Both the position numbers and the translations under genes were made by a program. The notes beneath the pieces were generated by a model. It saw only the letters and a list, made by a program, of their open reading frames with translations, searched no databases and was not told the origin of the DNA. DNA of 64,000 bases, from positions 139,334,248 to 139,398,247 of the forward strand of contig CM035423.1 in the NCBI GenBank assembly GCA_020310875.1, given 5' to 3'. This stretch comes from Ceratopteris richardii. Taxonomy: Eukaryota > Streptophyta > Polypodiopsida > Polypodiales > Pteridaceae. Each line of letters opens with the position of its first letter. The stretch's first letter is position 1. Positions 24,679 to 35,204 of this stretch are shown piece after piece.

Positions 24679-24908
24679 TGTTAGAGTTAGACGTCTGCGG
24701 AAGCACGCGAACAACACAAGGAAGAAGAAGAAGCTTGGAGCACAACACACAAGACTGAATGTATTACTAGAGAATGTACAAAGATAAGTAGCCCATTAGG
24801 GCAATAGGCGTATATACAAGCCCGGGGAAAAAAACCTCCTAAAGAGGGAAAAAAGTGCCCCGGCAGTCCTAGAGTGTTCACACACATCACTACCTAAATA
24901 TATCAACA
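24679..24908 (-). repeat. 5' LTR of element E
   Basis: TGTTAGAG...CAACA on the plus strand. A TATATA box (24811-24816) lies in promoter position for minus-strand transcription. Confidence 0.93.
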
Positions 24909-24913
24909 AAGCT

Positions 24914-25249
24914 TCCAATGCACCTAAAGTATGCATGATAGGGCCACATCACAAGGCCAGGCATTCGACACATGATGTACTTCATAGAATTAGTGGTACA
25001 CATTCTCCAATGGGGAATAGGTCATAGCTTCTACTTCCTATGAATGGACCTACTATGTAAATAAATAATTGCTTCGGCTATGCTAATTCTTGTTTCTTTC
25101 AGGATAAAATGGAAAAATATATGCGGTAAGGGATCTAACTCATACACTAAAAGGGGACGGAGCGACGTAAAAAACGAAAGATACTTCAACACACAGCACT
25201 AATGCCATATCTTGTATAGCAGCTAATGCTCTGTTCATTACAAGTGCAG
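24914..25249 (+). other. Element B pol-ORF4 spacer with candidate 3' splice site
   Basis: The first bases continue the W-x-P-K tail after the E insertion, with stops soon after. ATTCTTGTTTCTTTCAG (ending 25101) is a good 3' splice acceptor upstream of the ORF4 ATG at 25250. No other coding signal was seen. Confidence 0.45.
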
Positions 25250-27894
25250 ATGGCCTCCGAAGATTCTGAAGCAATCATTCAGGAGGAAGTGATGGAATTC
25301 CCTCTACAAAGCGTGACTAAAGCAGAATGAAACTGGTTTAGAGAGGATCAACTAGTTGGGGATTATCTATTCCTAGTGCCCATCAAGATCATGGACATGG
25401 ATCATCAGTTCCGATGATGTCCCAAGATTTGAAAGTGGTACATGAGCTCCCATCGACCATTGACATCATGAAGAAAGCGAGCATTCACAAATACTTTGAA
25501 TTGCCAATCTACAAACCCGACTTTCAAAGGTGCACGCAAGTTATGAATATGTTACAGCCAGCGCTACACGATCCATTGGTGCCAAAGGCGAGAGTCATGG
25601 ATGCAGTAGGTGAATGGTTGATAATCCAATTTGCACATGATTTAATCAAAGAAGCTTTTGGATGGGAGAAGGATGGCAATACAGTATTAAAAGAAGAAAG
25701 TAGAGGGGCAAAGACCAGGACCTTTACTAGCATTAATCGTACTGATATTGAAGAAGAAGTAACACTCATTCATCAGCACTTTTGTTTTCCCAACATGCAT
25801 AGATACACCACTCCTCATAAGATCATAGTCCAGATGTTGTCACACGCTATTAAACAAATTGGGAATCAAATCAACATGACTCCTTATATTCAAGAAAGGC
25901 TATTCGAGGCAAAGAAGCAGGGGAATCACAAAAAATTCATGAACGGCAGCATGGCCTTGACCATATTGATATATCATGCCTTGGGCATTAGAGAGCATTT
26001 GCAAGAAATGCCATCATCGGAAGCCATGGCCAAATATGCAAAGGTCGCTACAGTCCCGAGAAAGAAAAAAGGTGTCAAGATCATTGAGGAAGCAAAAACT
26101 AGCTCCCAACCTAAAATGAGAGGTACAAAAGGACTAAGAGAAGTGATACAAATAGAAGCGGAAGTCCCAGCCACGAAAAGGGCACATGTGCTCCCAAAGA
26201 CAAGAATCGAAGATCATCGATCGATTATGGAAGAGGACTTAACAAGAGCCCTAGAAGACACACATCAATACACTGAAGGTCAAGTCAATCTACCAGTGCA
26301 AGGCACCATTACCAGCAAGCCCAACAAGATATGGAAGTAAAAAAGAGGCTCACCAAGGTGCATCGGTACAGGGAATTAGGGTTCAAAAATTCAAGCTCAT
26401 CTTCAGATGTACAAGAGGAACCAGACACCTCCTTACTGAATACGGACATTCGAAGTGAGTCAAAAGATGATGGACAATGGGAGGAATTGAATGAAGTGAA
26501 CTACAATGCAGAAGAAGAGGGCATGAAGGTAAATCAAACTCCTATCAACCACAGACAAGACACCACAAGAAAGGAGGCCTCACAACAAAGAGTACATGTC
26601 ATTAAATTAAATGAGGCTTCCAACATTCAAATACAACAGACTGTGCTTGCACGAGAGGGATCATTCAAGAATCCCAAAGAAGAACCAAAAGACACTAAGG
26701 TGGAAGAGTCAGAACCCTTCACACCAATAAGGGTAGTGGCAAAACCCTCCCCTATGGATGTTACATTTCAAGGGCGTGCCACGAAGATTATCAATCTAGA
26801 AGAACAAAGCAAAGAACCGGAAGTACAACTACAAATCAGACAACCACATAACGAGAATATCCATGTGGAACACGGAAAGGATGTACAAATAGGGGAAGCT
26901 CCAAGCATCCCAAAAACATGGTTGAATGTAGACGTCGCTCAGCTCAAGCCAGTGGTTCAACATATGATCAAAATTGTTATGGATACGCAACAACTAATGC
27001 TTGAGGCTGATGCTGACTATGATGCAGCAATGGAGGAAAAGCACAAACTTCATGAAATGGGTAAGAATTTCTCTGCCCAATTGATTCAAGATCAAAAGAA
27101 TGTAACAGATAAAGAGAATGAAGTCCAAGAGGCCAAGCAGGAATGTAAAACCCTAGAGATAGAAAATGAGAAATTGAAAGAGCGACTACAGGAGTTATAG
27201 AAGAAATATGATGCTAGCAAGGCCGAGAAGACACGGCTGAATGCAAGAAGCAAGATATTGGAATCACAAAAAAACAAATACATGGATGAGGCAGAGAACT
27301 TAAGGAACAGAAACAAGGAGCTGATGATAGCTCTTCTATGCAATCAACCTATAGAAGCTCAAGAAGCGCCAGAAAAGGACATAAAGGCATTGGAGGAAAA
27401 GTTAGCTAGGTATGAACATTAGCTCAAGCAGGAGAAGGATGTCATTGCAGAATGGGAGAAGAGGTATATGGATGATACCGCGGCACTAAGGGCAAAGTGG
27501 AAGACAGCGGAAAATCGGTATATGGCGCAATGTAAAGAAGACAATAATTCTAAGCATGCTACTTACAATCATCAAAGTCTTCCAACATGCCAAATAAACT
27601 TTTTTGAATTTCATTGGCATTACCCAGGGATCCGAGGCACTTCTTTTTTATCTCTCGACTATCCCGAGCAGATTAACAATCGTGGCATTCTATTCACGGC
27701 TTATGTTCTTGCCAAGCCCCTATATGCAGACTTTTGAAGAAGCCTTTTTCACTAGCTTCTTTGAAATTGATTCAGAATTTTTTGTGAAAATGACTCCAAT
27801 CTTAATGCACGACTGGTGGCCTATGAAACAAGCTTCTTGGATGTGTGGAAGGGGAATCAAGCAAAAAGAGAAGAAGAAGAAAATCAAAGAATAA
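25250..27894 (+). pseudogene. Element B ORF4, decayed
   Basis: It starts MASEDSEAIIQEE at 25250, with a TGA near 25348. The N-domain (25414-26060) aligns with element C ORF4, best over HFCFPNMHRYTTPHKI..INMTPYIQERLFEAKK..MALTILIYHALGI. A charged linker is followed by a coiled coil (about 26960-27530) that contains a TAG at 27198-27200 and another at 27421. About 200 residues of the C-domain are missing, but its end (MQTFEEAFFTSFFEIDSEFFVK, about 27720-27790) remains. The frame crosses the LTR start at 27844 and stops at 27892-27894. Function unknown. Confidence 0.75.
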
Positions 27895-29543
27895 AGTTGC
27901 TCAATAAGGAATAAAGAAATAAAAAAAAAGACCAACTCTCTGCCCAAAGCCCCGCACGGGCACGCATCAGACAACAACGCCAACGGCTCAGGTCCTGAGG
28001 GGTGGAATTAAAGAAAGATAACAACCAGGACATTTCATGGGAGGTTGCACACAACTTCCTCATCCATTAGGAGCTGGCGGTGAAGTGAAACAAGTCGAGG
28101 AGAGATATAGAACACATAGGATGCTTCATCGGATAAGATAACCAATTGTCTGAAGGTCCTAGGTGTCTCCTCATCCATTGGATGCATGCGGTGAGAAGAA
28201 ATGGAATAGGTCCTGAAGAATGACAAAGAAGATTCAGAAATAGGACCTTTTAAATGTAATGCTCTCTTAAAAGAGAGTAGAGGTCAGCAAATTAAGGCGT
28301 GCGGTGGCAGAAGGCAAACAGGCCCAAAGCAACACAACGGGGGAAGGTATGTGAGTAAAAGGGGCGGATCAAGGCCAAGAAGTATCCATGAAGAAGTGCA
28401 AGAAGATATTTAGCAGGTAATGATCCTTCCACTAATAGCATGTGTGGCTGCCCGACTTAATACAACAACCCAGATTTGTGATGTACGGAATACCAAGGGG
28501 CAAACAGAAGCAAAGGACATACCTCGGATAAAATAACAAATTCTCTGATAGTCCTTATCGCTTCTTTGACCACTGGGTGCGTGTATTCAGAAGTCTTAGA
28601 TGAGTTATAAACAGGAAGCAAAAGCCTATCAAGGGGCGACAAAGGCAAAGAGGGGGAGAGTGTTGCAAAGCAAAGAGGCACGAAAGGGGAGCCCCAAAAT
28701 TTTCAAATTAATGGGCATATTTTTCTCTTCAAAGTCTTAGGAAATTCCCTCAAGCCATGTAAATGCACTAGAGGAGTCCTCTAGATGCATAATCCCAAAT
28801 CATTGTAATATATTTCTTGTAAAATAGTAGGAAAATAGAGATTAGCTAATAAAGTGCCGGTCACTTGTGTGAAAGGACCATTTTTAGGGCACATGTATAT
28901 AAGGCATTTTGTGACTCTTTGTAAAGACTCTTTGCCATTGTGAAGAAGAAGAGATCCTAATTTTCGAATTTGCTTCTTTCTTGCATACTTTCATCTTCTT
29001 TATGAGCTTCTATGTGTGTGTAATGCTTGGAATTTGTGTGTAAGACTGTTGTCTACCCCTCCCCACTGTTTTTGAGCTACTATAGTGTGTGTGTGAGCTA
29101 GTGCGAGTTGTGGAGTGAGTGTGGGTGTTTCCTGCCATTCACTGTTTTGGTCATAACTTGAAGCACAGTTGTTAGAATCGAGTGAAACTATGACCAATAG
29201 ATGCGTCTTGTTGAGATCTTCGAAATGAACCTGCTATTGACCATATTCAAAGTTCTGAGCTAGGAGATATCCTCGATTTAGTGAAAACTTTTGTATGTGG
29301 TATCGCGGCACACACTTTCAGTAGCTAAGTGAGTTAGAGAGGTAGGTTAGTCTTTCCTCATGTATGTGAGATGAATCACATCACTTTCCATCATGAGTGC
29401 ACACGTCCTCATACGTTTGGTTAGGTCAGTTCTTCAGATTGATAATTAGGGGTGTGTCAATCCACCACTATATGCACTTGTGTGGCAAACGAGATTTAGT
29501 CTCTTTGGCACAAGTCCCTAAGGCTTTGTGACTTAGGTACACA
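27844..29543 (+). repeat. 3' LTR of element B (1700 bp)
   Basis: It begins TGTGGAAGG and ends GGTACACA, followed by the target duplication GTCAT. It is complete and supplies the 164 bases missing from the left LTR. The TATATAAGG box is at 28896-28904. No clear polypurine tract precedes it, so the internal 3' end is probably deleted. Confidence 0.88.
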
Positions 29544-29567
29544 GTCATCTTCCTCCTCAAGTCCAAA

Positions 29568-29637
29568 CACGACCGATGCAAGCGATAAGGCCCAATGGAA
29601 AATATCTGATGGGCCTTTTTGCTTGCATCAATCGTGA
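29568..29637. repeat. Foldback repeat
   Basis: CACGACCGATGCAAGCGATA extends through AGGCCCA; the right arm TGGGCC..GCTTGCATCAATCGTG pairs with it. Confidence 0.8.
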
Positions 29638-29786
29638 TCGATTTCTCACACTTTAAATGGAGATCTTGGAGAAAACCGATACAAGTTGAAGATGTTACGT
29701 CGGTCGCATCTCATTTCCTAAGCCTTAAATTCATGAGAATATATTTAACTACATACCTTGACCTCAACTTCCTCCTCAAGTCCAAA

Positions 29787-29855
29787 CACGATCGATGCAA
29801 GCGATAAGGCCCAACGGAAAATATCCGATGGGCCTTATCGCTAGCATCGGTCGTG
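29787..29855. repeat. Foldback repeat
   Basis: CACGATCGATGCAAGCGATA extends through AGGCCCA; the right arm GGGCCTTATCGCTAGCATCG plus GTCGTG pairs with it. The loop is about 15 bases. Confidence 0.82.
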
Positions 29856-29966
29856 GTCGATTTCTCACTTTATAAATGGAGATCTTGGACAAAACCGATA
29901 CAAGCTAAAGATGTTGCATCGGTCGTCCTAACCCTAAAATTCATGAGAATATATTAAACATCATAC

Positions 29967-31036
29967 CTTGACCTCATCTTCCTCCTCAATGAGCTCTTTT
30001 GAGTCAATACATATTGTTCCTTTGTCCTCAGCAACATCCAAGAATGAATAGCCACGCCCAAACGAGTATATTCCAAGTTGCTTCTGATGCTCATCACACT
30101 CTTTATCAGCAAGTGTTGGCTTCTCTAAGGTAACTTTCTCAAAGCATTTTGAAAGAGCTTGTGATGAATCTTTGAATTCTTCATTTGACAAATCCAAATC
30201 AAGACACAAGAATTCTTCCTTTCTTTCTCCTTTATGATTGATGAATCTCCTTGCACCTTTTTTTGACTCAGCTATAGCTGCAAGCCAGTAGACCTCCCTA
30301 AGATTGAAAAGTTCCTGAATGTAAAATAGAGGGATAAACTGCTTCTCAGAGATAAAGTAAAATGGTGGATTTGGGAGAAGTAGGGACTTCTCAGACACTT
30401 GAACTTCTTCAATTGGCTCCCTTATTGCAGTCTCTGCTTTAAAAGTGGCCAGATCCAAACCTTTGACCTATTCTTCTTCTGCTTGGAGATTGATCTCCTC
30501 AACAATCTCCATGACACCTTTCATAGTTTTTGAGCTTCCCTCAAGTGTAAGCTCTAAGAAAGGCTCATCTTCACCATGAACACTTTCCTTCTTTTCAACT
30601 AAGATGTGATCAAGCCATATCAAGAAAGCAAAGGGAGCAAGCAGGAGTCCTTTTCATGCTCTGGGCATAAATCTAGCTTCCTTGGCAAAGGGGATATCCT
30701 TTTGCATTTTCTTGTGATTTTTGCTCTATCTACTGGATCCTTCCCAAAGATGTGAGCATGGACATAGGTTTTCTGAGAAATAGAAAGAATCTTTTCATTG
30801 ATCAACCACAAGAGGTTCTCCCACTCATCCTTAAGAAAACTTTTTGATTTCTCTAGGAGTTTTTCAAAATCAACCTTGGGGTTGAATATCATCATTGCAT
30901 CCGGAAAGTAATCTACGGTTAAACCCTCTTGAACCATGAAATCAAGTAGTTTCTTTGATGGAGAGACACTAAGGATCTCATTCATTCCCTCCATCTTAGC
31001 TACAACTTCTCTTGTATGTCCTAGAGGAGAACACAA
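29967..31036 (-). pseudogene. Unknown plant gene fragment with donor site, disabled
   Basis: The minus strand has two long open stretches, 31036-30620 (about 138 residues, e.g. KLLDFMVQEGLTVDYFPD) and about 30660-29967 (e.g. FYFISEKQFIPLFYIQELF), joined by a frameshift near 30640 and interrupted by a TAG near 30474. It is acidic and charged and ends KELIEEEDEVKV with an excellent donor, CAAG|GTATGA, at 29966/29967. The continuing frame, exon-like composition and donor indicate a former protein-coding exon. I do not recognise the family. Downstream exons would lie across the tandem units and element B. Confidence 0.5.
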
Positions 31037-31101
31037 TCAATGCAAGCGACTTAAGCTAGTCAATGTGGGTCAAATGGGGAAAATCGCTTATATCGGTCGT
31101 G
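31031..31101. repeat. Foldback repeat (diverged)
   Basis: ACACAATCAATGCAAGCGA pairs with TCGCTTATATCGGTCGTG. The loop differs completely from the other members. Confidence 0.65.
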
Positions 31102-31534
31102 TTGAGGATGAAAGAAAAATACGCACAAAAATGAGACAAATTCTATGAAGGTTCAAAATTTGCATTGGTGAAGGGAGTTGCTATTTATAGGTGAGGAAGG
31201 AGGAACCAACGGTCAAATGATGTGGACCAATTAGTGAGTGCCACATGGCAAAGGTATGTTGGGAATCCCACCAGATAGATGACGTGGCCCAATCAAATCA
31301 TGCCACATGGCAAAGGACATTGGAATTTGCAATGGCTATATGACGTGGACCAATCACGACATGCCATGTGGCACCAAAGTTCAACTCAGTTTTGAGACCT
31401 ATTAAAGCTTCCCTATTCATTTCTCTCATTTTTTTCTCAACACTTTCCAAGTGTTGAGGTTCCATCACTACCAAGTTTTTTAGCTGCTTCTTAACAATTG
31501 CTATAGAGAACACTCTCTACGTTAGGTAATATGG

Positions 31535-31605
31535 ACACGACCGATCCAAGCGATCAGGGTACATCCGAGCTTTGTGGATAAGCCTAATCGCTTTGGATCA
31601 GTCAT
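31535..31605. repeat. Foldback repeat
   Basis: CACGACCGATCCAAGCGATC pairs with AATCGCTTTGGATCAGTCAT. Confidence 0.75.
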
Positions 31606-31733
31606 ATTTCTTAGATGGCATCAAGTCCTTGATCATAGCTTGCAAATTATGTAACCCTAAGTGATGCTTGAGTATTATGCATTGTAAGCTATATTTGAAC
31701 TAGTATTGATTGATATTTCATGATGAATTCAAG

Positions 31734-31803
31734 GACGACCGATGCAAGCGATAAGCGACATCCAGGGATTTCCGGATGATCCTAATCGCTTGGATCGATC
31801 GTG
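31734..31803. repeat. Foldback repeat
   Basis: GACGACCGATGCAAGCGATA pairs with TAATCGCTTGGATCGATCGT; the loop contains CATCCAGGGATTTCCGGATG, itself self-complementary. Confidence 0.8.
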
Positions 31804-31919
31804 CTTCTTAAATGGCATCCTTGATCAAAGCTTTGAAGTAATGTTTTATTTGATAAACAATTAGCTGTAATGCATTCCAAGGGAAATGGTATTCACTGAT
31901 ATTTCTTCATGATTAGAAG

Positions 31920-31989
31920 CACGACCGATGCAAACGATAAGGGATATTCGAGCATTTCCGGATGACTCTTATCGCTTGGATCGGTCGTG
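31920..31989. repeat. Foldback repeat
   Basis: CACGACCGATGCAAACGATA pairs with TTATCGCTTGGATCGGTCGT. It ends about 100 bp before the histone-like ATG. Confidence 0.82.
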
Positions 31990-32086
31990 TCTCTGACAAT
32001 GGAAAGAGTCTTTTATCAAAGTTTTTGAGAGTAAGTTGCCTTTCCTTTCCACTTCCTTGCCGAAAGACTCTCATTTTGTGCAGAAT

Positions 32087-33774
32087 ATGGCTAGGACCAA
32101 AAAAATAGCAAGGAAGTTGTACCCTGAGGGTCATGACCAAAATGCCCAAGAACAAAATGCACAGGAGCAAAATGTCCAAGATCAAAATGTCCAAGAGCAA
32201 AATCCCGAGAAGGGTCAAGGAAATGTATTAGAGAAGCCTTCAAAGAAAAGGGTCAAGTACCATGTAAAGTCCTTGAGGGAAAATAGAAGAGCAAGTCTGT
32301 GGGACTGTTGATCCCTAGACTTCCATTTATGAGGGTTGTTAAGTAGATCACAGCCAACCTCTGTTCTTTGTTGAAGACCTCATCCTTTATCAATGTGAGG
32401 TGGCAAACTCAAGTAGTGCTTTGCCTGCAAGAAGCTACAGAGGACCTTGCTATTGATTTTATGAATGATGCCTATTTATGTGCTCCTCATTGTCACAGGG
32501 TAACACTAATGGCGAAGGATTATGTTATTGTTTCAAGAATAAGATATAAATTTGATAAATCTCTGGTTCCTATTGATCACCATGATAAAAAATTCTTCGA
32601 TATTTTAAATATACCTCTAGCTCGAGCACCCAAAACAACATTTTCCATTGAAGAGATCAACCCTCAGGTCACTCATGATCATGAAACTAGAACTACAGCA
32701 AATAGTGAGGAGGAGAGGAAAAAGCAAGGATTATTTACAGAGGAAAGTGTCATCTTAAACCAGATTCAAAAGTTACAGAACGAAAATAAAGAGCTCCTTA
32801 AGAAAGGAGATGGGGAGATAATAGTTAATGTTGCAATGGCATGGCAGAATGAATGGTTTCTTGACATTAGACCTGAAGACAACAAAATGTTGAGGGAGTT
32901 TCATGTTGAAATATCCGATAGTGTGGTCAACATTTCACTCAGGTATTATCTAGAGGCCATAAAGTGCTTAATTTTATAGTTCCTTAACTGAATTTTTATT
33001 TCTTGATTTGTAGGGTTCTTCTTCAACAATGTGAGGAAGCGGTTCAAAGAAAAGTATTTATCATAGATCCTCTGGTGACACAGTGTTTTTTGCATAAACA
33101 TGGAGATGCCAAGTGCTTTCTACAGGATTTTACAGAAGAGGTAGATTGTTTTATCTACCCATATATTGTAAACTAAGTATTCATCTTCATTTTGGAAAGA
33201 TATTTGTTTCATTAAAGAAAGTATATTTACATGCAACTCATTGACAGGGGCCATTGGAATCTTACTATTCTTGACTTCAATGCATATCAAGCTCTTTTCC
33301 TCAATTCTCTTAAATCACAACGAATTGCAAAGTGTAAGTTGCTATACATTTTGTTTTTATTTAAGAGCCATGCCATCCATTTTGATTTTCACCTTACAAT
33401 GCAGTGCTGCAAAGCTTCTAAAGATGCATATTGATCAAATTTTTCCTGGAATTGCTAAATTGAATGAACAAAAGCAATTTGGATACATACAAATTCATGT
33501 GCCATTGTAGAAAGACGCAACGTCATGTGGCTGGAGAGTGATTGCAAACGCTGTAAGATTCTTGGAAAGAAGGTTTTACAGTCCTGAATTAAATTTATCA
33601 GAGAGAGAGAGAGAGAGCAATAAATTGCATTATGAAACATGAAATCTGCCCCAATGATCCAGACTCACCTCCACCCCCTCCACCTGATAAAAAGAAGTCT
33701 GAAAAAAAAAAAGAAAGGGCATCCTCTTCACTCACCATTGAAGCATGGGAACAAGAAAATGAGTCAAGGTGAAA
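32087..33774 (+). pseudogene. CENH3-like histone fold joined to Ulp1-like protease region, disabled
   Basis: The start MARTKKIARK (32087) matches the histone H3 tail, then a variable tail with a 15-base repeat. The fold begins KKRVKYHVKSLRE (about 32250), shifts frame near 32295, and continues LIPRLPFMRVVK, TAG (32344-32346), a long loop, RWQTQVVLCLQEATED and LCAPHCHRVTLMAKDY (about 32480-32530). RW, EDL and VTLM favour CENH3 over canonical H3. The same frame runs on to a Ulp1/C48-like part: ISDSVVNISLRYYLEAI (about 32910), VLLQQCEEAVQRKVF (33014 on, after a GT..AG gap 32964-33013), GHWNLTILDF (about 33249) and DATSCGW (33513-33533). The His and Cys are present; the usual Asp is Asn (FLNSL), and a TAG replaces a residue near the expected Gln. 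A Lys-rich tail follows a GAGAGA run. Gene capture or chance exon fusion are both possible. Confidence 0.6.
32139..32205 (+). repeat. 15-bp tandem repeat in histone-like tail
   Basis: Four to five copies of CAAAATG.CCA(A/G)GA. encode Q-N-x-Q-E/D units in the variable tail. Confidence 0.75.
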
Positions 33775-34159
33775 GCTCCAAAAAGGGCCACAAGCATCAG
33801 AGAAAAGAGGGCTCCAAAAAGGATAGAAAGGGTTGAATCATTTTTTAGTTTAAGATTGAAATCTATTGTAAAACCAACATAGGTTGGAAGATTTATCTAT
33901 GTACAAATTGTATGTACTTATGCCAATCTTCATCTGGAAGATGGTCATTGTAACCATATTTATTTGCCTTAACAATATTTATATGCCTTGAGAAATATAC
34001 AGTTGTATTGAATCTCTTGAGAGTTAAGCAAAAGTTCATTGCATGGTCCAATTAAATTTGATCGTGTCACAAATATGACTGCATTGTGCGTTTCTTACTT
34101 CATTCTTGTTGGAAAGTTTAAATTGGAGAAGATAGAGAAGAACGTAAAGAAGAAAGAGG

Positions 34160-34229
34160 ACACGATCGATACAAGCAATACGAGGAATTGGAGAATTTTG
34201 GATTGCCCCTATCGCTTGCATCGATCGTA
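34160..34229. repeat. Foldback repeat
   Basis: ACACGATCGATACAAGCAAT pairs with ATCGCTTGCATCGATCGT. Confidence 0.75.
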
Positions 34230-34360
34230 TTATCCATTTCAACATTGCATCCCCTTTAAGCAACCTTGCATAAGATGAGCTGTTGCAAGTTGGTTTTATA
34301 GTCATAAGTCAAACCTTTACGCAAAGTCACTTTTTGAAGTCTCTCTCGGTAATTTGCTAA

Positions 34361-34428
34361 CACGACCGATCTAAGCGATAAGGGCAATTTGACAAGTTCA
34401 GATTGCGCTAGTTGCTTGAATCGATCGT
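34361..34428. repeat. Foldback repeat
   Basis: CACGACCGATCTAAGCGATA pairs with TAGTTGCTTGAATCGATCGT. Confidence 0.72.
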
Positions 34429-35204
34429 CTTCTCTAATCTCGTCTCCTCTGTTTTATGACTTAAGTCATGCTCTTCATATTTTGAAATACCAAACCTTGG
34501 ATTGGAATTTTCACCAAGTTCTCCACCCTCTCTAATATTACTTCTTATGTGCACCATGATAATTTCTCTTGCATAACTTGAGGACAGAAAAGATGGATAG
34601 AATCAAATAATTTAATTGAAACTAATGTGCACCTTTGATAGACTCAAATAATTTAATTGAAACTAGATATTGAATTCTAGATCTCTTGTTCATCTAAAAT
34701 TTACTTATGCAAGTTCTTGTATAATTATTTCTTAGTTGGAACCTCATCAGAATGTTAAGATTAAACAAAAAAATGCCAATATGAGTTTAGATGAAGGGGA
34801 ATAATTGAAGTTATCAATTCACTCTTGCAAATAAAAATCAATGGAAATATGAAATAAAGGACCTAAAAAATATCTAAGAATGTCTTGGTTTATATTCTTA
34901 TCATTGTACAATAAGAACGTCATCAAAATCTTGAAATTAAACTAAAAAATGCAAATATGAATATAGACCTTTAAAATACATAATTTAACACACATTCTTT
35001 GTCACCATCCTGCAAAGAAAATTCAATGGAAGTATCAATAGAAGCTTTAATAAGAGGGAGATACATTATGTAAGAATGTCAAGGGTTAACTTTTTACAAT
35101 CTTAAGGGTTGGAACTTAATCACCCTTGGTGGCAGGCAAGTTATGCAAGATAATGATTTCTCTGATCTAATGTTAACTATTGCATCATCAATTGAGAATC
35201 TACA

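Larger units (their letters stand above)
19835..24908 (-). mobile_element. Ty1/copia element E, near intact, young
   Basis: LTRs of 230 bp at 19835-20064 and 24679-24908 differ at three positions by eye. The TSD is AAGCT (19830-19834 and 24909-24913). On the minus strand the order is LTR - tRNA-Met primer site - gag - protease - integrase - RT - RNase H - polypurine tract - LTR. The domain order integrase before RT defines Ty1/copia. It inserted into the pol tail of element B. Confidence 0.95.
696..29543 (+). mobile_element. Ty3/gypsy element B, decayed, with nested A and E
   Basis: The order is LTR - decayed tRNA-Asp-type primer site - leader repeats - gag remnant - pol - second retropepsin - W-x-P-K tail - ORF4 - LTR. 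Removing A (1431-11304) and E (19835-24908) gives an element of about 14 kb. It is closely related to element C (40255-57354): gag C-terminus, protease, RT, integrase, second protease and ORF4 all align in order. It cannot be autonomous: gag lacks its N-terminal two thirds and pol has many stops and at least one frameshift. Confidence 0.9.
29549..29980 (-). repeat. Tandem exon-intron units right of element B
   Basis: Two units of about 210-218 bp each contain a foldback, the conserved AAATGGAGATCTTGGA segment, a second inverted repeat, and, on the minus strand, about 20 bases of exon end (GAGGAGGAAG.TGAGGTCAAG) followed by GTATG donors (29756 and 29966). The last unit merges into the real exon at 29967. 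The 3' end of that exon and its following intron appear to have been duplicated in tandem. Confidence 0.75.
31535..31990. repeat. Tandem array of three foldback-bearing units
   Basis: Foldbacks at 31535-31605, 31734-31803 and 31920-31989 are spaced by about 190-200 bp. The spacers share diverged sequence (TTCTTA.ATGGCATC..CTTGATCA.AGCTT and TGATATTTC.TCATGA), so the whole unit was duplicated, as in the 29.6-kb array. Confidence 0.7.
33775..35200. other. AT-rich spacer with two foldbacks
   Basis: There is no convincing gene. It contains the foldbacks at 34160 and 34361, a short direct repeat (TCAAATAATTTAATTGAAACT at about 34602 and 34646), and a diverged duplication of the stretch near 34745 at about 34925. 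Confidence 0.5.

Noticed and set aside
29568..34428. CRISPR-like array from spaced repeats
   Set aside because: The repeats are inverted foldbacks with irregular spacing in plant DNA, there are no cas genes, and the spacers themselves are duplicated.
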